From positions 1 to 7,637 of the forward strand of contig CALJQI010000102.1 of NCBI GenBank assembly GCA_937980285.1: 7,637 bases of DNA, written 5' to 3'. The notes below the pieces were generated by a model. That model was not told the DNA's origin and did no database searches. It worked only from the letters and a program-made list of their open reading frames with translations. The position numbers and the translations under genes were made by a program. This stretch comes from an uncultured Gammaproteobacteria bacterium (GTDB lineage Bacteria > Pseudomonadota > Gammaproteobacteria > GCA-001735895). This document shows positions 1 to 6,714 of the stretch, in pieces. Position 1 is the first letter of the stretch; every line of letters begins with the position of its first letter.

Positions 1-521
1 TTTACCATGGCCAGCGCCTGATCGACTTCGGCCGGAAGCCTGTCGACCAGCCATAGCAAGCCCAGGTTATGCAGCAAACCCGCCGCGCGCAGGGTAGCGG
101 GCTCGAATTCATGGACTGGCGACGATACAGGCACCAGCCGCGATGCGGCATCCGCGGCCAGCAATACGCTGCACCAGTAATACTCGAGGTCGAATTCAGG
201 GCAGTTGGCCGGATTGAAAGGGGCGGCGACGGCAAGCGCGATACTGGTGCTTCTGACCACGCCCAGACCCAGGCGCGAGCAGGTCGCCTCCAGCGAAGTC
301 ACTTCCGAAGTCGGCGCCGACCAGGCCGAGTTGACCAGCGATATCAGCTTGCCGGCGATACCGGGAAACTTTTCCACCACCGTCGCCAACTCGCTAAACT
401 CGATGTTTTCATCGGTTAGCGATTGTAATAAATAGGGCGTTCCGGACGGCAGGGTCGGCAGCTGCAGCGTGCTCAAATGATTGAGGCTGGATTCGGCGAA
501 AGCTTGCGAGGAAGTGGTCAT
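1..521 (-). CDS. HDOD-domain signalling protein (partial, C-terminus beyond left edge)
   Basis: I translated this frame by hand: it opens with ATG at 521-519 and stays open to base 1, giving 173 visible residues. The ATG overlaps the stop of the upstream sensor kinase gene (ATGA, 4 bases) and has no clear Shine-Dalgarno sequence, so translation is probably coupled. The protein matches the HDOD family (PF08668): an N-terminal LPTLPSG segment (residues 21-27), a helical LATVVEKFPGIAGKLISLVN region (45-64), an S-x-E-A-T-x-x-R-L-G segment (about 76-85) and an AGLLHNLGLL helix (147-156). HDOD proteins are HD-hydrolase relatives that usually lack metal-binding catalytic residues and act as signalling or scaffold modules. 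Here the HD-type doublet reads His-Asn (151-152), consistent with no hydrolase activity. The gene's position suggests it works with the c-di-GMP protein upstream. What follows the HDOD domain is not visible. The family call is fairly sure; the role is inferred. Confidence 0.85.
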   Translation of the reverse strand, partial: MTTSSQAFAESSLNHLSTLQLPTLPSGTPYLLQSLTDENIEFSELATVVEKFPGIAGKLISLVNSAWSAPTSEVTSLEATCSRLGLGVVRSTSIALAVAAPFNPANCPEFDLEYYWCSVLLAADAASRLVPVSSPVHEFEPATLRAAGLLHNLGLLWLVDRLPAEVDQALAMV

Positions 522-3500
522 AAGGCGGTCTTTTGTTTAAGTGGGAGCACGACTTCGGCGGGATTGTCGTCCTCAAGGAAATTGGTATCAGCCAGTTCGG
601 GAATCTCGTCCGCGGGCACCGGCCTGCTGAAATGATAACCCTGAATCAGGTCACTACCGATCGCGGTCAGCACTTTCACCTGGTCTTCCTCCTCGACGCC
701 CTCGGCGACGATGGTATGACCGAGCGCATGGGCGGCGCCGATAATGGTGCCCAGCAGGATCGAGGTTTTCGGATTTTGCAGCATGTCCTTGATGAACATG
801 CGATCGATTTTCAGACAGTCTATCGGCAGATGCTTTAACGACGCCAGCGACGAATATCCGGTGCCAAAATCGTCTATCGCGATTCGAATGCCCATTTCCT
901 GCAGGCGGCTAAAAACCGAAGTATTGTCGCTGGTCGGCTGGATCACGCTTTCCGTGACTTCGAGCTGCAGTGACCGAGCGGGAAAGCCGCTGTCCGCCAG
1001 CACCATTTCCACCATATCGACAAAATCGATATCCAGAAAATGGCTGGTGGATATATTCACCGACAGCTGCAGCTCGGGCACTCCCCGGTCTTTCCAGGCG
1101 ATGGCTTGCTGGCAGGCTGTTTTCAGCACCCACTGACCCAACGGCTTGATAAAGCCGATGCGTTCCGCGGTATCGATAAACTCGCCCGGCGGCAACAGTC
1201 CCCGCGTCGGATGGTTCCAGCGCACCAGCGCTTCGACGCCGGTCATGCGACCGCTGGCGAGATCGACCTGGGGCTGGTAGTGGAGTTCCAGCTCCTGGTT
1301 GTCGATGGCCAGACGCAGGTCCTGCTCGATTCGCACCCGGTCCTCGGCCTTCTCGGTGAATTCAGGCTGGTAATAGACGTAACGGTGTTTGCCTTCATGC
1401 TTGGCGGCGTACATGGCGCTATCGGCCGCCTTTAATAGCGACCTGGAATCCTCACCGTCGTCGGGATAGTAGGCAATGCCGATGCTGCAACGGGGACGGA
1501 TATTTTGCCGCCCCAGGCTTACCGGCACGTTCATATCTTCCAGGCAGCGTTCGGCAACATAGGCGGCGCCGTACTGATCGGATATGTTGTCGACCAGGAT
1601 GCAAAACTCGTCGCCGCTCAGGCGCGCGACGAAATCCGTATCCCTGACCAGGTCCTGCAGGCGTTTGGCGATTACTTTCAGCAGGGTATCACCGGCATCG
1701 TGACCGAGGCTGTCATTGACCTTCTTGAAGCCGTCCAGGTCGATAAACAGCAGGGCGAAACGTTCGCTGCGTCGATGCGACGCCTTGATGACGTCTTCAA
1801 GATGCTTGTGGAAATAAGCGCGGCTGGCGAGCCCCGTCAGTTCGTCGGAATAAGCCAGCTGACGTATCCTGTTTTCCGATTCCCGTTGCAGGGTAATATC
1901 CTGCACGGTACCCAGCACGATATGGCTCGAATCCGAAGGCTGGGCCAGTTCCTGGTGCACCACTATGGTATCGGAACGCAGGGTCAGCAAGCGGTAATCG
2001 TCGGAACTGGTGCTGCCGGTAGAACTCGCGCTCAGTATTTTACTGCGAATGAATTCCTGGTCCTGCGGATGAACGAATTTCAGGTAATCATCCAGGCTGC
2101 GAATCGACGAAGGCTCATCCATTAGCAGCATTGCCGCCAGTTGCTCCGACACCGTGATCTGGTCGCTGTTCGAATCCCATTGCCAGTAACCGACCCCGGC
2201 GATGCGCTGCGCGCTGGACAGCCATTCCTGGGTGATATGCAGCTCCCTGAGATTGCCGGCGACGCGCAACTGGAATTGAATCCGCGAACTCAGCAGCGCG
2301 TAGTTGACCGGTTTGACGATAAAATCGGTGGCGCCCGACTCGAAGGCCCGGTTTACCGACTCCATGTCGCCAAGCCCGGTCAGGATCATCACCGGGATGG
2401 CGCGGGTCGAAGGCTTGCTACGCAATTTCCGGCAAACCTCGAAACCATCCAGACCCGGCATGATAGCGTCCAGCAAAACCAGGTCCGGAACCGCTTCCTC
2501 GATCAGGGACAGCGCGTCCTCACCGCTGGCCGCCTCGATTACGTCATAGCCCGTGCCCTTGAGGGCCTCGCAGGTGGTGAGCCGAAAACCGTTATCGTCG
2601 TCGACGACCAGGACTGTTGGCGCCGAGACCTCGCGAATAGCAGGAAGCTGTTCCGACTCGTCAGGCGCAGCCGCCTGTTTAACCTCCACATGCTGGCGTA
2701 ACTCGGCCAGCACCGCGGGAAGCTGCGATTCGACCGATTGGATCAGCGTCAGGGATAACTCCTCGTTGCCTTCGCGCGCCGAGGCTTCGAGCGCCGCGCA
2801 GGATTTCGAAAAACCTGTCGCACCCAGGTTGGCGCTGGAAGACTTGAGGCTATGCGCGAGGTTGCCGATCACTTCCAGATCAGCCTGTTTCGCGGCCAGG
2901 CGCATCACGGCGACATCTTCCGGCGCCTGTTCGAGAAAGAAATTGACCGATTTGCCGAGGATATCGCGGCCGGTCGTCTGCGACAGGGATTTCAATTCAC
3001 CGAGCACATCCAGGTCGATGACTTTCTCCTCCGTCGCGCCGACAGGGTCGGCCGATTGCGTAGCGGAGCCGTCAGCGGCGGGTTCATTCACGTTCAACCA
3101 CTGGTCGAGAATGGCTTCCAGCCTGGATTTGCTGAACGGCTTGCTGATGTAACCGTCCATACCCGCCTCGGCGCATTCGTCCTCGATGCCTTTCTTGACA
3201 TCGGCGGTCAAAGCCACGATCGGCGTTGGCGGCAAATCATGCTGCTTTTCATGCTCGCGTAGTTTGCGGCTGGCTTCGAATCCATTCATTTCCGGCATAT
3301 GGCAATCCATCAGAATCAGGTCGTAACGCTTGTTCCTGGCGGCAATTACAGCGGCGGCGCCATTTTCCGCCAGGTCGGCGTTACAGCCGAGCGACATCAA
3401 CATGCCGATGGCGACTTCCTGGTTCACCTGGTTATCCTCGGCCAGGAGGATATTGCCTTCGAACTGTACGCTCTGGTCTGCGACCAGCCGTTTGCCCGAT

Positions 3501-5653
3501 TGCCTGATGCCCATCGCTTCACACAGGCAATCCTGCAATAGACGCTGCCTGACCGGCTTTTGCAAGTGCAGCGAAATAGACGCCTTTTTCGCGATCGCGG
3601 AACTGGTGTCGAAACCCGATGAACTCAGCAGCACCAGTTGAGGCGTCTGGATGGAAGAGTCCTCGGTCAGGGTTTTGGCCAGCTCCAGTCCATCCATGTC
3701 AGGCATGTACCAATCCAGCAAGACGATCTGGTAAGGATCGTTTTCCGCCTGCGCCTGGCGGATGTTCGCTATCGCCCTGGAACCGGAATCGACGTTATCG
3801 TTACGCATGCCCCAGGAGATGACCTGGTTGTGCAGAATCTCGCGGTTGGTCGGGTGGTCGTCGACGATCAGGATGCGCAAGCCGGCCAGGATCTCGGGGG
3901 ACTGCGGCTGGGGCACTTCTTCACCCGCGACCGCGAGCGGCAGGGTCAATCGGAACAGGCTGCCTGTTCCGGGCGCGCTTTCCAGATCTATCCGCCCGGC
4001 CATCAAATCGACCAGTCGACAGGTAATCGCCAGCCCCAGCCCGGTGCCGCCGAAACGCCGGCTGGCGCCGCTTTCGATCTGATCGAAGGCGTTGAAGATC
4101 GTGTCATGCTGCTCAAGCGGAATACCGTCCCCGGTATCCGATACCTCGAATACCATTTCGAAACTGTCGACGTTGCGCTGCTTGACCCGCGCCGAAAGCC
4201 TGATCTCTCCGTCGCGGGTAAACTTGACGGCATTACCCAGCAGGTTAACCATCACCTGGCGCAGTCTTACCGCGTCACCGCAAACCTGTCGCGGCAGGTC
4301 GGGCGGTAAATCCCCGATACATTCCAGGCCCTTGCGATGGGCCTGCCCGGCGATCATCTCGAGGACGTCTTCGAGCATTTCCCGCAGATCGAAATCGTCT
4401 TCCGCCAGCTCCATCTTGTCGGCCTCGATCTTGGAAAAATCGAGAATATCGTTGATGATTTCGAGCAGCGACTCAGCCGACCGGTGCGCGGTGGTGGCGA
4501 GCCTTCGGGCGCGCGTATCGAGATCGCTGTCCATCAGCAATTCAGTCATTCCGAGGACGCCATTCATCGGCGTTCGAATTTCATGACTCATGGTCGCCAG
4601 GAATTCGCTTTTCGCCTTGCTGGCCTGTTCGGCCGCTTCCTTCGCCGCTAACAGATCGATCTCGTTTTGTTTGCGATCGGTGACATCCTCGACGATGGTC
4701 AGCACCCTGTTCCAGCTATCCTCGTCGCCTTCGACCACGCTGGTAATCAGGCGGGTCTGAAAGCTGGATCCGTCCCAGCGTTCCTCCGCGAGTTCCGCGT
4801 AATGTATCTTGACCGGGCCTGCCAGGGTCGCGATTTCAGATGCATAGAGCTCCGACCATTCCTCGTCCAGCCAATCCGAGGAATTTTCTTCATCCTCGAT
4901 ATACTCCTCGGCCGAAGCGGCGCCGTAGATCTTCAGCAGGGCGTCATTGGCGCTGGTGATCCTGATCGAAGCGACCAGTTCCTTCAGCAGGGAAGGATTA
5001 TCGAGCAAATGCGCCTTCAAATCGCCGACGCCTTCGGACTGCAATTTATCGACCGCCTGTTTGATCGCCGACCAGTCCTGTTCCTGGGCGCCGAGCGGCA
5101 GCTTGGAAAACAGGGAGCTATAGCGTTGCTCGCTTTCCACGCGCGCTCGCGTCGATTCATGCAGATCCGTTACATCCTGGATCGCGCCATAGCTATGAAC
5201 TGTTTCTCCATCTACCTCCCTTGTTCCGTATTCCAGCTCGCGCACGTAGCGCAGCTCGCCGTTGGGCCTGACGATGCGGTATTCGAAAATATACGCCTGG
5301 CCGCGAGGGTGATCGGGATCGAGCACCCCGCTCAGGTTGGCGATGTAATGCGGCAGATCGTCGGGGTGAACGTATTTGAAAAAGTCCTCCTCGCACTGAT
5401 ATATCTCATAGAGCGCTTCGAGGCTCATGCCGAGGATATCCGCCATTTCCCTGGAGAAATGGGCCGCGCGTTTTACCGTTTCATCCCATTCCCAGTAGCC
5501 GATATTAATCGCACGCGAAAGGGTTTGATGACGTTCGTTTGTCGCCTGCAGGTCCGCTTCCGATTCGGCGAGCCTCGCTCTAAGGCCGCGAACCTCTTCG
5601 AGCAACTCCTGCCGGGTTTTCGAATCGTCGCCGGTGGCTGGTTTTTCGGTCAT
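518..5653 (-). CDS. Hybrid sensor histidine kinase with full phosphorelay fused to GGDEF-EAL c-di-GMP enzyme
   Basis: A 1711-residue protein, numbered from ATG 5653. Domains in order: short coiled coil 7-47; PAS 43-167; PAS with an insert 174-330; HisKA 347-414 (MSHEIRTP, His357); HATPase 457-574 (N box Asn474, DTGDGIP 506-512, GGTGLGL 535-541); REC1 592-709 (Asp598/599, Asp647, Ser677, Lys699); REC2 733-852 (Glu739/Asp740, Asp783, Thr816, Lys838); HPt 882-987 (AHSLK, His934); REC3 1011-1130 (Asp1018/1019, Asp1062, Thr1092, Lys1114); PAS 1142-1257; GGDEF 1264-1427; EAL 1438-1687. The GGDEF site reads SGDEF (1346-1350), with an RDTD product-inhibition site five residues before it. The EAL domain keeps EAL 1474-1476, Asn1533, LEVTES 1564-1569, DDFGTG 1594-1599, Lys1615, Glu1651 and Gln1671. 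I see no signal peptide or membrane segment, so it should sense a cytoplasmic cue through PAS domains, autophosphorylate, relay phosphate through REC/HPt to REC3 and set c-di-GMP synthesis or breakdown. The open frame continues upstream to a TTG at 5797, but those 48 residues are low in GC and match no domain; an in-frame GTG at 5659, with GGA five bases upstream, is another possible start. Domain calls are secure; the phosphate route and net activity are inferred. Confidence 0.95.
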   Translation of the reverse strand: MTEKPATGDDSKTRQELLEEVRGLRARLAESEADLQATNERHQTLSRAINIGYWEWDETVKRAAHFSREMADILGMSLEALYEIYQCEEDFFKYVHPDDLPHYIANLSGVLDPDHPRGQAYIFEYRIVRPNGELRYVRELEYGTREVDGETVHSYGAIQDVTDLHESTRARVESEQRYSSLFSKLPLGAQEQDWSAIKQAVDKLQSEGVGDLKAHLLDNPSLLKELVASIRITSANDALLKIYGAASAEEYIEDEENSSDWLDEEWSELYASEIATLAGPVKIHYAELAEERWDGSSFQTRLITSVVEGDEDSWNRVLTIVEDVTDRKQNEIDLLAAKEAAEQASKAKSEFLATMSHEIRTPMNGVLGMTELLMDSDLDTRARRLATTAHRSAESLLEIINDILDFSKIEADKMELAEDDFDLREMLEDVLEMIAGQAHRKGLECIGDLPPDLPRQVCGDAVRLRQVMVNLLGNAVKFTRDGEIRLSARVKQRNVDSFEMVFEVSDTGDGIPLEQHDTIFNAFDQIESGASRRFGGTGLGLAITCRLVDLMAGRIDLESAPGTGSLFRLTLPLAVAGEEVPQPQSPEILAGLRILIVDDHPTNREILHNQVISWGMRNDNVDSGSRAIANIRQAQAENDPYQIVLLDWYMPDMDGLELAKTLTEDSSIQTPQLVLLSSSGFDTSSAIAKKASISLHLQKPVRQRLLQDCLCEAMGIRQSGKRLVADQSVQFEGNILLAEDNQVNQEVAIGMLMSLGCNADLAENGAAAVIAARNKRYDLILMDCHMPEMNGFEASRKLREHEKQHDLPPTPIVALTADVKKGIEDECAEAGMDGYISKPFSKSRLEAILDQWLNVNEPAADGSATQSADPVGATEEKVIDLDVLGELKSLSQTTGRDILGKSVNFFLEQAPEDVAVMRLAAKQADLEVIGNLAHSLKSSSANLGATGFSKSCAALEASAREGNEELSLTLIQSVESQLPAVLAELRQHVEVKQAAAPDESEQLPAIREVSAPTVLVVDDDNGFRLTTCEALKGTGYDVIEAASGEDALSLIEEAVPDLVLLDAIMPGLDGFEVCRKLRSKPSTRAIPVMILTGLGDMESVNRAFESGATDFIVKPVNYALLSSRIQFQLRVAGNLRELHITQEWLSSAQRIAGVGYWQWDSNSDQITVSEQLAAMLLMDEPSSIRSLDDYLKFVHPQDQEFIRSKILSASSTGSTSSDDYRLLTLRSDTIVVHQELAQPSDSSHIVLGTVQDITLQRESENRIRQLAYSDELTGLASRAYFHKHLEDVIKASHRRSERFALLFIDLDGFKKVNDSLGHDAGDTLLKVIAKRLQDLVRDTDFVARLSGDEFCILVDNISDQYGAAYVAERCLEDMNVPVSLGRQNIRPRCSIGIAYYPDDGEDSRSLLKAADSAMYAAKHEGKHRYVYYQPEFTEKAEDRVRIEQDLRLAIDNQELELHYQPQVDLASGRMTGVEALVRWNHPTRGLLPPGEFIDTAERIGFIKPLGQWVLKTACQQAIAWKDRGVPELQLSVNISTSHFLDIDFVDMVEMVLADSGFPARSLQLEVTESVIQPTSDNTSVFSRLQEMGIRIAIDDFGTGYSSLASLKHLPIDCLKIDRMFIKDMLQNPKTSILLGTIIGAAHALGHTIVAEGVEEEDQVKVLTAIGSDLIQGYHFSRPVPADEIPELADTNFLEDDNPAEVVLPLKQKTAL

Positions 5654-5670
5654 TTTCACAGGGATCCGTG

Positions 5671-5742
5671 GATTTTGACTGTCATTCAACAGGAATCGGC
5701 AGCCTGGTCGATTTCTTGACCGTCCTGGAGCAAAAAAGTCAA
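5671..5742 (-). promoter_or_regulatory. Cluster of TTGAC/GTCAA pentamers upstream of the kinase start
   Basis: Read on the minus strand, TTGAC occurs at 5742-5738, GTCAAGAAATC at 5720-5710 and GTCAAAATC at 5679-5671. The first two form an inverted pair with 17 bases between the arms; the last two are imperfect direct repeats. The most upstream TTGAC (followed by T) also resembles a -35 hexamer, but no good -10 follows at the right distance. It may be an operator cluster or chance in an AT-richer stretch. Confidence 0.15.
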
Positions 5743-5844
5743 TAAAACCAGTATCTTTGGTTTCGTAAACAGGCCCTGACGGAAAAAAAAGGGGCAATGT
5801 CGAATTAAATCAGCCAAATCGGGGATTTCGGCCGCTCCGGAAAA

Positions 5845-5853
5845 TTAATACCA
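5845..5853 (-). promoter_or_regulatory. Possible extended -10 promoter element
   Basis: On the minus strand the sequence TGGTATTAAT contains a TGn extension followed by TATTAA, which matches the sigma-70 -10 consensus TATAAT at four of six positions. No good -35 hexamer lies 16-18 bases upstream. Transcription from here would give a leader of roughly 185 bases before ATG 5653, or about 40 bases before the alternative TTG at 5797. This is pattern matching only. Confidence 0.2.
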
Positions 5854-5877
5854 GCCCGTAAATGAGCTACCCAGGCA

Positions 5878-5899
5878 GCCGTCGCGTCTCCCCGACGGC
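5878..5899. repeat. 7-bp perfect inverted repeat (hairpin)
   Basis: GCCGTCG at 5878-5884 and CGACGGC at 5893-5899 form a perfect 7-bp GC-rich stem around an 8-base loop. Neither side is followed by a T-run, so it lacks the form of an intrinsic terminator. It lies about 90 bases after the stop of the gamma-glutamylcyclotransferase-like gene and could stabilise the 3' end of that transcript or be a protein-binding site. Confidence 0.4.
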
Positions 5900-5986
5900 A
5901 AACGTGGTTTCCGCGGCAAGCGAGCGCGATGCCGATGGCGGCCAGGTTCGCGCGACCTGTGCTGGAAACTACCCGCAATAGCCCGC

Positions 5987-6325
5987 TCAGGGCCAGTCGC
6001 CGGGGACCTGTCTCTTGCCGCGGCAGAGCCTGAACTTGACGATATACATCCAGGCGTCGCCCCAGGCGGTCGGAATTTCGATACGCTGGTAGAAGTGCGG
6101 ATACCACTCGAGGTCGTCGAGCGCTAGAAACTGGCGGTCGTCGATACGGTAGACCTCGCCGCTGATCGAGTGCGCGCCGCGCAGGCACACCGCCGGGTAA
6201 TCCTCGAAGTCGTACAGCGAATAGATTTCTTCGGTACGGTGCAGGCCGAGGTACTCGGCGCCATGCATGAAATGATCGTTGCGCTGGCCGCGTTTCAAAG
6301 TGCCATAGACGAAAACGCGATTCAC
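5987..6325 (-). CDS. Gamma-glutamylcyclotransferase-like (GGCT/AIG2 fold) protein
   Basis: This 112-residue protein starts with GTG at 6325, and that codon overlaps the stop of hslR (GTGA, 4 bases). It begins with the family's signature loop, VYGTLKRG (residues 6-13), which binds the gamma-glutamyl group. It keeps the acidic DDLEWYP segment (70-76), in which Glu73 sits at the catalytic proton-acceptor position; many relatives have Gly where this one has Trp74. The length and motifs fit the small bacterial YtfP/GGACT-type members of PF06094, which convert gamma-glutamyl amines or dipeptides to 5-oxoproline plus the free amine in the cytoplasm. The true substrate cannot be read from the sequence. 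The overlap with hslR indicates translation coupled to it, as the last gene of the right-hand operon. Confidence 0.88.
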   Translation of the reverse strand: MNRVFVYGTLKRGQRNDHFMHGAEYLGLHRTEEIYSLYDFEDYPAVCLRGAHSISGEVYRIDDRQFLALDDLEWYPHFYQRIEIPTAWGDAWMYIVKFRLCRGKRQVPGDWP

Positions 6326-6714
6326 GTCTTGCCGGTAAAGCGGTGAATCTGGCGTCGCTGTTTCTTGTCCGGGCGTCCTTCGGAGCGCGGGCGCGCGAGA
6401 GCGGCCAGCTTGCGTTTCTCAGCTTCCTCGGCGCGCCTGGCGACGCTGGCTTCGGTTTCGCGATACAGCGATTGCGCCTGGGTGGCGGAACCGCGGCGGT
6501 CGCCGATAGCGGTAACCACGACTTCGAAACGTTCGTAGCCACGTTGTATCTCGAAACAATCGTCGATTTTGACGCTTCGCGACGGCTTGATGCGATGACC
6601 GTCGAGGTGAACCTTGCCGCCGTTTACGGCAACGCCTGCAAGTGCCCGGGTTTTAAAAAAGCGAGCCGCCCACAGCCATTTGTCGAGCCGCACCCTGGCC
6701 GTTGCTTCGGTCAT
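6322..6714 (-). CDS. hslR: Ribosome-associated heat shock protein Hsp15 (S4 domain)
   Basis: The protein has 130 residues, close to the roughly 133 of E. coli Hsp15. The S4 RNA-binding domain fills residues 8-66 and begins with RLDKWLWAARFFKTRALA (9-26), followed by a GGKVHLDG turn (32-39) and KPSRSVK (43-49). The basic, helical C-terminal tail (about 90-125) with RPDKKQRR is also typical. Hsp15 binds 50S subunits that still carry peptidyl-tRNA after premature dissociation and helps recycle them, mostly under heat stress. I chose ATG 6714 over the longer frame beginning at 6804 because the known N-terminus matches here and because this ATG overlaps the stop of the upstream oxidoreductase gene (ATGA). 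The extra 30 residues would be a shadow of that gene. No heat-shock promoter is visible in the window; any promoter lies upstream, beyond the right edge. Confidence 0.95.
   Translation of the reverse strand: MTEATARVRLDKWLWAARFFKTRALAGVAVNGGKVHLDGHRIKPSRSVKIDDCFEIQRGYERFEVVVTAIGDRRGSATQAQSLYRETEASVARRAEEAEKRKLAALARPRSEGRPDKKQRRQIHRFTGKT

Larger units (their letters stand above)
5654..5986 (-). other. Intergenic spacer between the right-hand and left-hand gene blocks
   Basis: About 333 bases without a convincing gene on either strand. The part next to the kinase gene is visibly richer in A and T than the surrounding coding DNA. It contains a 7-bp inverted repeat, a possible extended -10 element, three TTGAC/GTCAA pentamers and a T8 tract on the minus strand at 5783-5790. 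The T8 tract is not preceded by a GC-rich stem, so I see no clear intrinsic terminator for the upstream operon. The leading interpretation is a promoter and 5' leader region for the kinase-HDOD pair. Confidence 0.6.

Noticed and set aside
4667..5719. 350-codon open frame on the plus strand
   Set aside because: It lies wholly antisense to the PAS/HisKA region and its N-terminal leader, where the minus strand encodes clear family motifs; its translation shows no recognisable domain. The other long plus-strand frames across 69-4651 are antisense shadows of the same kind.
5783..5794. Minus-strand CCCC followed by T8 as an intrinsic terminator for the right-hand operon
   Set aside because: No matching GC-rich upstream arm forms a stem directly before the T-run; the nearby 5-bp AAATC/GATTT repeat is too weak and too far away.
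5654..5797. N-terminal extension of the sensor kinase from a TTG at 5797
   Set aside because: TTG is a rare start, no Shine-Dalgarno sequence precedes it, the added residues match nothing and the DNA is more AT-rich than the gene. Kept only as a minor alternative.
5805..6542. 245-codon open frame on the minus strand
   Set aside because: It overlaps hslR and the gamma-glutamylcyclotransferase-like gene in another frame, and its Arg/Pro/Ala-rich translation resembles a frame-shifted reading of GC-rich coding DNA. Only the genes in the other frames show family motifs.
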